A DNA stretch of 64,000 bases from Ahniella affigens (GTDB taxonomy: Bacteria > Pseudomonadota > Gammaproteobacteria > Xanthomonadales > Ahniellaceae). A program made the position numbers and the translations under genes. A model generated the notes under the pieces. It had not been told where the DNA came from and ran no database searches. It was given only the letters and a program-made list of their open reading frames with translations. This document shows, piece after piece, positions 30,787 to 39,983 of the stretch (positions within the stretch are counted from its first letter, which is position 1; every line of letters starts with the position of its first letter). The stretch is taken from the NCBI RefSeq assembly GCF_003015185.1, contig NZ_CP027860.1, positions 3,834,501 to 3,898,500 of the forward strand, read 5' to 3'.

Positions 30787-31889
30787 GTGTGAACCGCTTC
30801 GGCAAGATTCTGTCAGTGAGCACCTTTGGCGAAAGCCACGGGCCGGCCATTGGCTGTGTGATCGATGGCGTGCCGCCTGGCATTGCCATTGCGCCGGAGC
30901 AGTTCCGCCACGACTTGGATCGCCGCGCCACGGGTAAATCCCGGCACACGTCGCAGCGTCACGAAACGGACGAGATCGAGATTCTGTCCGGGGTCTATCA
31001 AGGTAAGACCACGGGCACGGCGCTCGCGTTGCTCATCCGCAACACCGATGCGCGCAGCAAAGACTACGCCGACATCGATGCGCAGTTTCGTCCCGGCCAT
31101 GCCGACTACACGTATTGGCAGAAGTACGGGATTCGCGATCCAAATGGCGGCGGCCGCTCCAGCGCTCGCGAGACTACGATGCGCGTGGCTGCAGGCGTGA
31201 TTGCCAAAGCCTGGCTCGCGCAGCAATTCAACATCACGGTGCGCGGCTATCTGTCGCAACTCGGTCCGCTTAAGCCACGACAGCACGATTGGCAGGTGGT
31301 CGAGACCAACCCCTTCTTCTGGCCCGATCCCGACATGGTTACCGAGTTAGAAGCCTATATGGACGCGCTGCGCAAATCAGGTGATTCGATCGGCGCGGCG
31401 GTAACGGTGGTCGCAGAAGGCGTGCCGCCCGGATGGGGTGAGCCGATCTACGGCAAACTCGATGCCGAGATCGCGCTGGCGATGATGAGCATCAACGCGG
31501 TCAAAGGCGTCGAGATTGGCGATGGCTTTGCGGCGATCGAGCAGAAAGGCAGTGAGCATCGCGATGAGATGCGCCCGGATGGCTTTCTCAGCAATCATGC
31601 CGGCGGCATTCTGGGAGGCATTTCCACCGGCCAGACGATTCGCACGCGAATTGCCATCAAGCCCACCTCCAGCCTGCGTCTGCCGGGCCAGACCGTCAAT
31701 ACCCAGGGCGAGCCGGTCGAGGTCATCACGAAGGGTCGCCACGATCCTTGCGTCGGCATTCGCGCCACGCCTATTGCCGAGGCCATGCTGGCCTTGGTGC
31801 TGATGGATCAAGCCATGCGTCATCGGGCGCAATGCGGCGACGTTGGCGTTGTCGCCCCGCGCATTCCGGCGGGCACGGACCAGGAATGA
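30783..31889 (+). CDS. aroC: Chorismate synthase
   Basis: This 368-residue protein converts EPSP to chorismate using reduced FMN, the last step of the shikimate pathway. Family signatures include [14 protein letters not shown] near residue 13, the D-L-x-R-R region, and [16 protein letters not shown] near 125. The start is the GTG at 30783: AGGAG lies seven to eight bases upstream and the codon overlaps the prmB stop by four bases. Longer in-frame extensions run back into prmB and are not real. Confidence 0.97.
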   Translation: MSVNRFGKILSVSTFGESHGPAIGCVIDGVPPGIAIAPEQFRHDLDRRATGKSRHTSQRHETDEIEILSGVYQGKTTGTALALLIRNTDARSKDYADIDAQFRPGHADYTYWQKYGIRDPNGGGRSSARETTMRVAAGVIAKAWLAQQFNITVRGYLSQLGPLKPRQHDWQVVETNPFFWPDPDMVTELEAYMDALRKSGDSIGAAVTVVAEGVPPGWGEPIYGKLDAEIALAMMSINAVKGVEIGDGFAAIEQKGSEHRDEMRPDGFLSNHAGGILGGISTGQTIRTRIAIKPTSSLRLPGQTVNTQGEPVEVITKGRHDPCVGIRATPIAEAMLALVLMDQAMRHRAQCGDVGVVAPRIPAGTDQE

Positions 31890-31961
31890 ACCAAGGCGGG
31901 CCTGAATGTCCAGGACGAATGGATTCAGACTCTCCCCTACACGCGTAACGAGAGAATCAAG

Positions 31962-32990
31962 ATGGCTCAGAAAGCTCAATACAAAGTCGCAGTCGTTGGC
32001 GCCACTGGCGCGGTGGGCGACACCCTGCTCAGCATCCTCGCCGAGCGACAGTTTCCGATTTCGGAGCTGGTGCCGCTGGCGAGCGAGCGCTCGGCGGGTT
32101 CGCGCGTGGCGTTCAAGGAAAAACAACTGCTGGTTCAGAATCTCGATACCTATGACTTCACCGGCACCGACATTGCGTTGTTCTCAGCCGGCGGCAGCGT
32201 GTCCGCCAAGTACGCGCCGCGCGCGGCGGCGGCCGGATGCGTCGTCGTCGATAACACATCGCATTTTCGCTACGACGACGATATCCCATTGATCGTCAGC
32301 GAGGTAAACCCGCACGCGATTGCCGGGTACACCAAGCGCGGCATCATTGCGAATCCGAATTGCTCCACCATGCAGATGCTCGTGGCGTTGGCACCCATCC
32401 AGCGCGAAGTGGGCATTACCCGGATCAATGTAGCCACGTATCAGTCGGTTTCCGGCGCTGGTCGATCGGGGCTCGAAGAACTCGGCAAGCAAACTGCTGA
32501 CATGCTCAATTTCCGGGAACTCAGCGTCAAGAAGTTTCAGGCGCAGATTGCGTTCAACCTGATTCCTCAGATCGACGACTTCCAACCAAATGGATACACG
32601 AAAGAAGAAATGAAGATGGTCTGGGAAACGCAGAAGATCTTCGAAGACCTGTCGATCCAGGTGAATCCGACCGCCGTTCGCGTGCCCGTGTTTTACGGGC
32701 ACTCCGAAGCGGTGCATTTGGAAACCAAGTCGCCCATCAGCATCGAACGAGTGTTCGAACTGCTGCGGCAGGCACCGGGCGTGACCGTGGTCGACGAGCG
32801 CAAACCAGGCGGCTATCCGACCCCAGTCACGCATGCCGCTGGCAAAGATGATGTGTTTGTCGGGCGAATCCGTCAGGACATCTCGCATCCGAACGGGATC
32901 GATCTCTGGGTCGTTTCCGACAACATCAGAAAGGGCGCGGCCCTGAACGCCGTTCAGATCGCCGAAATTCTGATTCGCGACTACCTCTGA
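31962..32990 (+). CDS. asd: Aspartate-semialdehyde dehydrogenase
   Basis: This 342-residue NADP-dependent enzyme reduces aspartyl phosphate to the semialdehyde for lysine, threonine, methionine and diaminopimelate synthesis. The cofactor loop is GATGAVG (13-19) and the active-site Cys134 lies in NPNCSTMQ. The order asd-fimV-truA-trpF is common in gammaproteobacteria. Confidence 0.97.
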   Translation: MAQKAQYKVAVVGATGAVGDTLLSILAERQFPISELVPLASERSAGSRVAFKEKQLLVQNLDTYDFTGTDIALFSAGGSVSAKYAPRAAAAGCVVVDNTSHFRYDDDIPLIVSEVNPHAIAGYTKRGIIANPNCSTMQMLVALAPIQREVGITRINVATYQSVSGAGRSGLEELGKQTADMLNFRELSVKKFQAQIAFNLIPQIDDFQPNGYTKEEMKMVWETQKIFEDLSIQVNPTAVRVPVFYGHSEAVHLETKSPISIERVFELLRQAPGVTVVDERKPGGYPTPVTHAAGKDDVFVGRIRQDISHPNGIDLWVVSDNIRKGAALNAVQIAEILIRDYL

Positions 32991-33370
32991 CGGCACCGAT
33001 GTGGCGGACCCGGCCGGCTTTTGGCTGGCGGACCCGTTCGCCGATTCGGCCCAAATGGCGGCATGGGCGCCTGACCAAGTCAGGCGAAGCGCCTTCATGC
33101 GAGTTGGGTTTTGTTTCTCAATCAATGACCTAAGGCTGACAAGAGGGCAACGTTTAAGCGCCGACCCCGGTCGCCATGCGGCTTGCCTTCAACCCGGCCC
33201 GCCTTCATGATCGACCGCGGCCGGCAAACAGGGAACCGGTTCACGAAAGTCAGCTTACGTGAAAACCTAATCTTCCCCTACACTTAGGGCCGTGTTATAA
33301 GCTGGTTTCTAACTAAGGTCGGCAAGTGGTTGCCGACTCGAACAAACCACCGATATTCGGGGGCTGGACG
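32991..33370. other. Intergenic region between asd and fimV
   Basis: No gene is supported in these 380 bases. A compact hairpin lies shortly after asd (annotated separately). The last 120 bases contain the AT-richer fimV leader with a TATAAG at about 33295 that could be a -10 element; no convincing -35 could be matched to it. Confidence 0.5.
33068..33086 (+). terminator. Possible terminator-type hairpin after asd
   Basis: CGCCTGAC and GTCAGGCG form a perfect 8-bp stem with a 3-base loop. Outer GGCGC/GCGCC bases may extend the structure. The nearest T-rich stretch (GGGTTTTGTTT) begins only about 25 bases later, so intrinsic termination would be weak. Confidence 0.35.
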
Positions 33371-36001
33371 ATGAATCGAAATTTGCGACTATCACTGGCA
33401 ATCGCACTCGCGCTGGGCAGCCCGGCAGCGATGGCGCTTGGCCTGGGCGGCATCAGCGTCAAATCTGAGCTGAATCAACCGCTTACTGCTGAAATCCCGG
33501 TTTATGTGTCGAGCCCGGCCGAGGCCGAGACGCTTGCCGTCAAACTGGCCTCGGCGGATGAGTTCGCACGTGTGGGTCTCAACATCGGCGAGATCTCGGT
33601 TCCGATCACGTTTGACGTGGCCAAGAACGCCCGCGGCGAACCGGTGATCCAGGTCAGCTCAGCTGAGCCGATCCGCGAACCGTTCGTGACGTTCCTCGTC
33701 GAAGTGAACTGGGCGAACGGCCGCTTGCTGCGGGAATACTCGGTGCTCCTGGAGCCGCCGATCACATCACCGGCAGCCACGATCGAGCCGACCGCCCCAT
33801 CGGTACCATCCACAGCGCAACCCGCTGCAACACCGATTACTGAAGCGCCGGTCGCCGAGCCGGAGACCATCGCCCCAGAAACAGCAGCCGAACCAGAACC
33901 CGCGCCGGTTCCGGAGCCGGTGGAACCAACGCCCGCCCCGGTTGAAACGGCACCTGAGCCGATCGCCGAAGTCCCGCCTAGCGAGACGATGCCGGTCGAA
34001 ACCGCGCCAACCGAGCCGCCACCGGTCGAGCCGGCTCCGGTTGAACCGAGCCCAACACCGTCGGCGTCTGCCTCGAGCGAGTATGGCCCCATTGCAGCAG
34101 GCGAGACGCTTTGGGAAATTGCCAGTACGACCCGTCCGGGCGACGCGGTCACCATCAACCAGATGATGCTCGCCCTGTTGCGCGCCAACCCAGAAGCGTT
34201 CTACCGGGACAACGTGAACGCGCTGAAGCGCGGCGCAGTCTTGCGTATTCCGGGTTCGGACGAATTGGTGGCGACGTCGGTTTCGGAAGCCGCCGCTGAA
34301 ATTCTGAGCCAGAACCAGACCTGGATCGCCAGCACGCAAACGTCGCTGGTGGCCGATGCCGATTCGAGCAACCGCAGCACCAGCAACAGCAGCGGCTCGC
34401 GCAGCAGCGCGGGCTCGCGGGTCGAACTGGTGCCGCCGGCCTCTGGCGATCGCAGCAGCAGTGACCGCCAGGGCGTGAGCGGCGGCACCGGTGAGGCCCA
34501 GGCGGTTCGCCAGGAGCTGACCCGCACGAAGGAAGAACTGGCCAGCAAGTCCCGGGACAATCAAGAATTGGACGCCCGGGTCAAAGAGCTTGAACAGATG
34601 CAGGACAAGAGTCAGCGTCTGATCACTGTTCAGAATTCCCAGATCAAAGCCCTGCAAGACCAACTCAAAAAAGCTGAAGCGGCACGCGAAACCGCCGAAC
34701 AGACGGCTCGTGACAGCGCGACCGCGCCGGTCACGACCACGCCGGAACCAACGCCAACCACCGCGACCGAGCCCGAAACCATCACTGCGGAGCCCGTAGC
34801 AACCGATGCCAGCGCCAACGGCGACACGGCAACCGACACGAGCACGGAAGCGGAGCCCATCACGGCGACGCCTGCTGACGGTAGCGACACCGGTACTGAA
34901 ACCGGCACCGATACCAGCGGCGAAACGGAGCCGGAAACCACCGACGCCGGCACCGAGCCGACGCCTGTACCGCTGCCCGAAGAGTCGGCCGACCCGACGC
35001 CAGCAGCCGCAGAGGAGCGTCCGCCGCAGCCGTTCTACATGAACCCGATGGTGTGGGGCGCCGGAGCGCTGGGTGCGCTACTGATCGCCGGCCTGGCCAT
35101 TTTCGGACTCACCCGTCGCAAGAAAGCCCCTGCGGCTGGAAAGTCTGCGCCGGCGCAGAGTTCGCTGGCTCGGAGCCCGCTGTCGGACGCGTTTGCTGGC
35201 GGCGTCGCCGGTGGTGCCACCGCGGCGAGCCATTCGGGCGATCCCGAAGAAGGTCGCATGCTGGCCGAACTGTCACGCGACCCGACCGATCTCAACGCCC
35301 ACCTGAGTTTGCTTGAGCACTACTACACCTCGCGCAACGTCGACAAGTTCGAAGCGCAGGCCGAGGCGATGTATGCGCAAATTCCGAGCACCGATGTGCC
35401 GGAGTGGCAAGGTGCCGTGCTGATGGGTCGCGACCTGTGCCCAAGCCACCCGCTGTTTGCCGAAGACCATCACGGTGGTTCGAGCCCGGATTTCTCGAGT
35501 TCGGAGCACGACCCCTTCGGACTACCGAACTTCGACGAGCCGCCGCGTCCCAGCACACCGACCGCCACACCGCAGCGCGATCAGTTCGGTTTCGACATTT
35601 CGCCGCCAACGCCAGCCGTTGCACCGCCCAAGGTCCCCGCCACCGACACCTTCGACTTCAACCTGCTCGATGCGAAGCACGCGCCGGTCATCAAGGAAGA
35701 ACTCGACTTCGATCTGGACAAGCTCACGGAGACCAAACCGGTGGAAGTACCCTCGCTGGAACTGCCCAATTTCACACTCGAAACAACCCGCACGGCGCCG
35801 CCCGAAGCGACCATCGAAATGCCGCGGATGACCGACGATTTCCTCGGCGACGATGCGGTGGCGACCAAGCTCGATCTGGCCCGCGCCTATCTCGACATGG
35901 GCGACAGCGATGGTGCCAAGAGCATGCTCGATGAGGTCATGACCGAAGGTAACGACAAGCAGAAGGACGAAGCGCGCAAGTTGCTCGCTGAGATTCGTTA
36001 A
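33371..36001 (+). CDS. fimV: FimV pilus-assembly/polar-hub protein
   Basis: This 876-residue protein starts with a signal peptide (MNRNLRLSLAIALALGSPAA and on) and the FimV N-terminal domain beginning LGLGGISVKSELNQPL. Next come a Pro/Glu/Thr-rich linker, a LysM domain that binds peptidoglycan (about 236-295), a coiled coil (about 377-450) and a second acidic linker. One membrane span lies at about 560-580, and the cytoplasmic part ends in the conserved FimV TPR-like cap with KLDLARAYLDMGDSDGA near the C terminus. FimV organises type IV pili and polar signalling. The ATG at 33371 is chosen because the signal peptide begins there. A strong terminator follows. Confidence 0.95.
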   Translation: MNRNLRLSLAIALALGSPAAMALGLGGISVKSELNQPLTAEIPVYVSSPAEAETLAVKLASADEFARVGLNIGEISVPITFDVAKNARGEPVIQVSSAEPIREPFVTFLVEVNWANGRLLREYSVLLEPPITSPAATIEPTAPSVPSTAQPAATPITEAPVAEPETIAPETAAEPEPAPVPEPVEPTPAPVETAPEPIAEVPPSETMPVETAPTEPPPVEPAPVEPSPTPSASASSEYGPIAAGETLWEIASTTRPGDAVTINQMMLALLRANPEAFYRDNVNALKRGAVLRIPGSDELVATSVSEAAAEILSQNQTWIASTQTSLVADADSSNRSTSNSSGSRSSAGSRVELVPPASGDRSSSDRQGVSGGTGEAQAVRQELTRTKEELASKSRDNQELDARVKELEQMQDKSQRLITVQNSQIKALQDQLKKAEAARETAEQTARDSATAPVTTTPEPTPTTATEPETITAEPVATDASANGDTATDTSTEAEPITATPADGSDTGTETGTDTSGETEPETTDAGTEPTPVPLPEESADPTPAAAEERPPQPFYMNPMVWGAGALGALLIAGLAIFGLTRRKKAPAAGKSAPAQSSLARSPLSDAFAGGVAGGATAASHSGDPEEGRMLAELSRDPTDLNAHLSLLEHYYTSRNVDKFEAQAEAMYAQIPSTDVPEWQGAVLMGRDLCPSHPLFAEDHHGGSSPDFSSSEHDPFGLPNFDEPPRPSTPTATPQRDQFGFDISPPTPAVAPPKVPATDTFDFNLLDAKHAPVIKEELDFDLDKLTETKPVEVPSLELPNFTLETTRTAPPEATIEMPRMTDDFLGDDAVATKLDLARAYLDMGDSDGAKSMLDEVMTEGNDKQKDEARKLLAEIR

Positions 36002-36043
36002 GTCCTGACGTACAACGCCATTCAACCGTCTTGGTTGGAAACT

Positions 36044-36073
36044 GGGCTGGCATCTGCCAGCCCTTTTTCTTTT
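36044..36073 (+). terminator. Rho-independent terminator of fimV
   Basis: GGGCTGGC/GCCAGCCC forms a perfect 8-bp stem with loop ATCT, followed directly by TTTTTCTTTT, 43 bases after the fimV stop. Confidence 0.93.
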
Positions 36074-36453
36074 GGCGCGTGACTCCGGCGCGACGGCCGA
36101 GGCGAGTTCGATTGCCCGGCGAATGCCGACTCTCACCAAACCCGCCATAACCTATTGTTTTTTCAATGTAATAGATTTGGGTGTGGCGACGATTCCGGTC
36201 GCAAGCACCCCCCTCCCGGCCACTCCCCCGCGCTCGCGGGGAGGGAGTGCTCCCTCTCCCACGCGAGTGGGAGAGGGCTGGGGAGAGGGCAACTTGCGAC
36301 ACCTTGGCGACAGCAGAATCCGTTGCTATCACTGGACAGCTGTCGCGCTACTAACCGAAGCGAAAGGGCCTCTCGCCGCCCGCTAGCTCAGTCCCCTTTG
36401 GTGCTAACAGTCGCATCTGCCATCATTACCGGCCCAATTCCTGAAACCGTTCC
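36074..36453. other. Intergenic region between fimV and truA
   Basis: No gene is supported in these 380 bases. They hold the second, inverted copy of the REP-like element and, to its left, an AT-richer patch (about 36145-36185). Confidence 0.6.
36198..36300. repeat. REP-like double-hairpin element, copy 2 (inverted)
   Basis: The reverse complement reads GTCGCAAGTTGCCCTCTCCC and continues with the same CCCTCTCCCACTCGCGTGGG hairpin as copy 1, then a slightly diverged GC hairpin. The outer boundary GTCGCAAG/CTTGCGAC is better preserved here than in copy 1 and may mark the true ends. Confidence 0.85.
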
Positions 36454-37227
36454 GTGCGCATCGCTCTTGGCATTGAATATGACGGCTCAGCCTTCCAGGG
36501 CTGGCAAACGCAGCTGAACGCACCAAGCGTGCAGGCCTGCGTCGAGGCAGCCGTGAGCAAGGTCGCCAATCATCCGGTCGAAGTCGTCTGCTCCGGGCGG
36601 ACTGATGCGGGCGTGCATGCCCGGTGCCAGATCGTGCACTTTGATACCGATGCGGTTCGCAGCGCACGCGCCTGGATGCTAGGCGGCAATTCTCTGCTGC
36701 CCGATACGGTTGTCATTCATTTCGTGCAACCCGTGGCGGCCGAATTCCACGCCCGATTTTCGGCGCGAGCCCGGCGCTATCGCTACACCATCGCGAATCG
36801 CCCGACCCGCCCGGCAATCGGGCGTCGCCTCCTGTCATGGGTACGCGAGCCAATCGATCATGAAGCGATGGAACGTGCGGCGCAGGTGTTGGTTGGCACC
36901 CATGATTTCAGTGCGCTGCGCACAGTCGCGTGTCAGGCCAAGAGCCCGGTTCGGACCATTCACGAGATCCGCTTCAGCCGTGACGGCGACCGGATTCATA
37001 TGGACATCCAGGCAAACGCATTTCTGCATCACATGGTCCGTAACATCGTAGGCAGCCTGTTGCCGATCGGCCGCGGTGAGCGCGATGCAGCCTGGCTGAA
37101 ACAGGTGCTGGAAAGCCGCGATCGGACCAAGGCAGGCGTTACGGCCGAAGCCAATGGGCTCTGTTTTCTGGGCCCGCTCTACCCGGTCGAATGGGGCCTG
37201 CCCGACTTTCTGACGCTGCCCGCATGA
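36454..37227 (+). CDS. truA: tRNA pseudouridine(38-40) synthase
   Basis: This 257-residue enzyme makes pseudouridine at positions 38-40 of tRNA anticodon arms. The catalytic Asp51 lies in SGRTDAGVHA. The start is a GTG followed by RIALGIEYDGSAFQGWQ, the standard TruA opening. Its stop overlaps the trpF start by four bases. Confidence 0.96.
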   Translation: MRIALGIEYDGSAFQGWQTQLNAPSVQACVEAAVSKVANHPVEVVCSGRTDAGVHARCQIVHFDTDAVRSARAWMLGGNSLLPDTVVIHFVQPVAAEFHARFSARARRYRYTIANRPTRPAIGRRLLSWVREPIDHEAMERAAQVLVGTHDFSALRTVACQAKSPVRTIHEIRFSRDGDRIHMDIQANAFLHHMVRNIVGSLLPIGRGERDAAWLKQVLESRDRTKAGVTAEANGLCFLGPLYPVEWGLPDFLTLPA

Positions 37228-37847
37228 GCCCCAGAATCAAATTTTGCGGCTTCACGCGAGAAGTCGACATCGACGCCGCGCTCGAACTTCGGGTCGACTA
37301 TCTTGGCTTGATTCTGGTCCGGGAGAGCCCCCGTGGCCTCGATTGGGCCCGGGCCCGGCAACTGCGCCAGCACATCGGCCAACAGGCTCGGGTGGTCTTG
37401 CTGACGCGCAATGCCAGCAGTTGCGAACTGCTGGAGTGGTCGGACGCGATCAAACCCGATCTCCTGCAGTTTCACGGTGATGAAGACCCGGCGCTGTGTG
37501 CCCAAATCGGACTCCCGTGGTGGAAGGCTGTCCCGATGGGTGCATTGTCCGATGCGCAGGCCGTTCAGGGTTACCTGGACCGCTATCACGGTGCCGAGCG
37601 CTGGCTGTTCGACAGCCATGGTCAGCAGTCGCAGGGAGGCCGTGGGGTCGCGTTCGATTGGTCCCGCCTGCACGGGATGGCGGCGCCCTACGTGCTGGCC
37701 GGCGGACTGAAGCCCGAAACAGTCGCTGGTGCGATCCAGCAACTCAGACCCTGGGCCGTCGATGTCGCCTCCGGGATCGAACAGGCACCCGGCATCAAGG
37801 ATCCGGTCCGGATGCGCGCCTTCGTCGACGCGGTTCGCCAAACTTGA
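37224..37847 (+). CDS. trpF: Phosphoribosylanthranilate isomerase
   Basis: This 207-residue TIM-barrel enzyme of tryptophan synthesis has the general base Cys8 (IKFCGFT), the general acid Asp131 (LFDSHG), and GGRGVAFDW where most relatives have G-G-T-G. The start at 37224 is fixed by a 4-bp overlap with truA. In many relatives trpB and trpA follow; here the next gene is a CNNM/CorC transporter about 190 bases away. Confidence 0.95.
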   Translation: MSPRIKFCGFTREVDIDAALELRVDYLGLILVRESPRGLDWARARQLRQHIGQQARVVLLTRNASSCELLEWSDAIKPDLLQFHGDEDPALCAQIGLPWWKAVPMGALSDAQAVQGYLDRYHGAERWLFDSHGQQSQGGRGVAFDWSRLHGMAAPYVLAGGLKPETVAGAIQQLRPWAVDVASGIEQAPGIKDPVRMRAFVDAVRQT

Positions 37848-38040
37848 AACAGCCCTATGAGCCCCAAACTTACCCGTTCGGCAACATTGGCCGACCACTG
37901 TCATCCCCGTTTCGCTTAGCACGATTAGACTGACCAGCTGACCACCGTGTTGCCGACCTACGTGTTGCCGGCTAACTCGGACACTGCAATCGTTGTTGAA
38001 CCACGCGGGCCCGCCGAACGAGCCTGCTAGACTCCCGACC

Positions 38041-39339
38041 ATGTCTTTGGAAATCGCTGTTGTCTTCGTCCTGATCTTGTTCAACGGATTCTTCGCCCTG
38101 TCGGAGATGTCCGTGGTCACGGCCCGGAAGACCAAGCTCAAACAACAGGCGCTGACGAGCAAGCGCGCCCGCGTGGCGCTGGAGCTCTCTGAGCAGCCCG
38201 AACGCTTTTTGTCGTCGATTCAGGTCTGGATCACCCTGATCAGCATCCTGACCACATTTTTTGGCGGCGACGCCATCGCCGGCGTGATGCAGCAAAAACT
38301 GCTGCAATATCCGCTGATCGCCCCCTATGCCGAAGGGACGTCGGTTGCCATCAGTGTCGGCCTGATTCTCGTGTTTTCGGTTGTGCTCGGCGAGCTAGTA
38401 CCCAAGCGCCTCGCGATCTTGCGTCCCGAAAAAGTTGCCGTCGCCGTTGCGATTCCGATGCGCTTTCTGAGCGCAGTCGCCAAGCCCGTAGTCATCGGCT
38501 TGGCCTGGATGACCGAATCACTCTTGAAACTGTTTCCGAAGCCATCGGACAGCGATTCGGACGTTACCGAAGAAGAGATCAAGCTGTTGGTGGCCGAAAG
38601 CCACGAGCAAGGGGTGATCGACCGCGACGAACGCAACATGGTCAACCGGGTTCTGAACCTGGGCGACCGCACCGTCGACAGTCTGATGACGCCCCGACCA
38701 CGAATGGTCTGGCTCGATGCAGCGGCGTCTTTGGCCGACAACCTCAGCGTGCTGCACGAGCATCCCTACTCCCGCTATCCCGTGTTTCGCGCTTCCGATC
38801 AAGACGTCGTTGGTGTGGTGCAGACGAAAGACCTGCTCGCCGAAATGACCTCCGGCAAGAAGCCAGACCTGTTCAAGTCAGTGTCGCCGCCGCTGTTTGT
38901 GCCCGAATCGGCCAAGGCGTTGGCACTGCTCGAACAATTTCGCGATGCCGAAGTGGCCTTCGCGTTTGTCGTCGACGAGTACGGCGAAATCAAGGGCATG
39001 ATCACCCTGAGCGACGTCATTACGGCGGTATTCGGGCGATTGACCCATGCGCTGGAGGCCGGCGAGCATCCGATTGTGCAACGTGCGGACGGCAGCTGGC
39101 TCATTGACGGCGCGTTGTCGGTCGAGGATTTGCGCGAACACTTGGGTCTTGCCGACCTGCCCAATGAGGACGAGGAATATCGGACCGTTGCGGGCATGAT
39201 CATGGCCCACTTCGCCCGCATCCCAAGCGTGGGCGAAAGCTTCGAACATGCGGCATTCCGCTTTGAAGTGATCGACCTCGACGGCGCCCGGATCGACAAG
39301 GTCCTGGTAATTGCGCTCGCCCCGCGTGAGGTTGGCTGA
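38041..39339 (+). CDS. CNNM/CorC-type transporter (hemolysin C family)
   Basis: This 432-residue membrane protein has a DUF21 transmembrane domain (about 1-180) with the small-residue motif N-G-F-F-A-L-S-E-M-S near residue 17. A CBS pair (about 200-330, opening L-M-T-P-R) and a C-terminal CorC_HlyC domain (about 345-430) follow. Such proteins transport or sense Mg2+ or other divalent ions. The start at 38041 (MSLEIAVVFV) is preferred to one 16 codons upstream. Its stop overlaps the ExoD start by one base. Confidence 0.92.
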   Translation: MSLEIAVVFVLILFNGFFALSEMSVVTARKTKLKQQALTSKRARVALELSEQPERFLSSIQVWITLISILTTFFGGDAIAGVMQQKLLQYPLIAPYAEGTSVAISVGLILVFSVVLGELVPKRLAILRPEKVAVAVAIPMRFLSAVAKPVVIGLAWMTESLLKLFPKPSDSDSDVTEEEIKLLVAESHEQGVIDRDERNMVNRVLNLGDRTVDSLMTPRPRMVWLDAAASLADNLSVLHEHPYSRYPVFRASDQDVVGVVQTKDLLAEMTSGKKPDLFKSVSPPLFVPESAKALALLEQFRDAEVAFAFVVDEYGEIKGMITLSDVITAVFGRLTHALEAGEHPIVQRADGSWLIDGALSVEDLREHLGLADLPNEDEEYRTVAGMIMAHFARIPSVGESFEHAAFRFEVIDLDGARIDKVLVIALAPREVG

Positions 39340-39983
39340 TGGCCGACGAGCTGCCGCCGGAAGGACCGACCCGCAAACGGGTTTCAGACATCTTCCACGA
39401 AACGCTGGCAGCCGACGAACGCCCCACGATTCAGTTCGGCGAACTGGTCGACTCGATCCGCGAACGCGGGTTCGGCGCGCTTTACATTCTGGTGGCATTG
39501 CCGACATTGATCCCCTCGCCCGTCGGGGTTGGCTGGCTCTTTGGCCCGTTGGCTGCGATCGTCGGCGCGCAGATGGCCTGGGGTGCGCCGTACCCATGGC
39601 TCCCGCAGCGCGTACGTCGGGCCGAGTTCAATCGCGCCAGCGTCCGCAAGTTTCTGTCCCGAATCGATCCGTGGCTGCACCGCTTAGAGCGCCTCTGTCA
39701 CCCGAGTTGGCTGGCGCTGACCGGGCCCACCGGCATGCGGTTTCATGGCTTCATGGCGGCGATGGTCGGGTTGGCGCTGGCGTCCCCGGTCCCATTCACG
39801 AATATCCCGTTCGCGTCGTTGCTCGTTGGCTACGGCATCGCGACCACCGAGAAGGATGGCCGTTGGATGGCGGTACTCTGGGTACTGACGGTTGCGCTTT
39901 GCATCGGACTGGTGTTCTTCGGTGGCCAGATGGTGATCTGGGCCGAACAACTATGGGCGTGGCTCGGCACCTTCTGGTCTTAA
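39339..39983 (+). CDS. ExoD family membrane protein
   Basis: This is a 214-residue protein of the ExoD (exopolysaccharide synthesis) family. It has a cytoplasmic N terminus with F-G-E-L-V-D-S-I-R-E-R-G-F-G-A near residue 28, a long hydrophobic block with P-S-P-V-G-V near 61, and three further spans in the C-terminal half. ExoD mutants in rhizobia are altered in EPS and alkali tolerance; the molecular role is unclear. It is translationally coupled to the CNNM gene. Confidence 0.88.
   Translation: MADELPPEGPTRKRVSDIFHETLAADERPTIQFGELVDSIRERGFGALYILVALPTLIPSPVGVGWLFGPLAAIVGAQMAWGAPYPWLPQRVRRAEFNRASVRKFLSRIDPWLHRLERLCHPSWLALTGPTGMRFHGFMAAMVGLALASPVPFTNIPFASLLVGYGIATTEKDGRWMAVLWVLTVALCIGLVFFGGQMVIWAEQLWAWLGTFWS

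Noticed and set aside
33001-33210. A small plus-strand frame after asd
   Set aside because: It lies in the asd-fimV gap, includes the hairpin at 33068, and has no ribosome-binding site or similarity.
33270-33300. A possible sigma-70 promoter before fimV with TATAAG
   Set aside because: Only the -10-like hexamer is convincing; no -35 at proper spacing was found, so it is not listed as a feature.
33767-34663. A 298-codon minus-strand frame inside fimV
   Set aside because: It mirrors the Pro/Glu/Thr-rich linker of FimV and has no independent support.
37179-38162. A 327-codon minus-strand frame over trpF
   Set aside because: It is antisense to trpF and the 5' end of the CNNM gene, both well supported.
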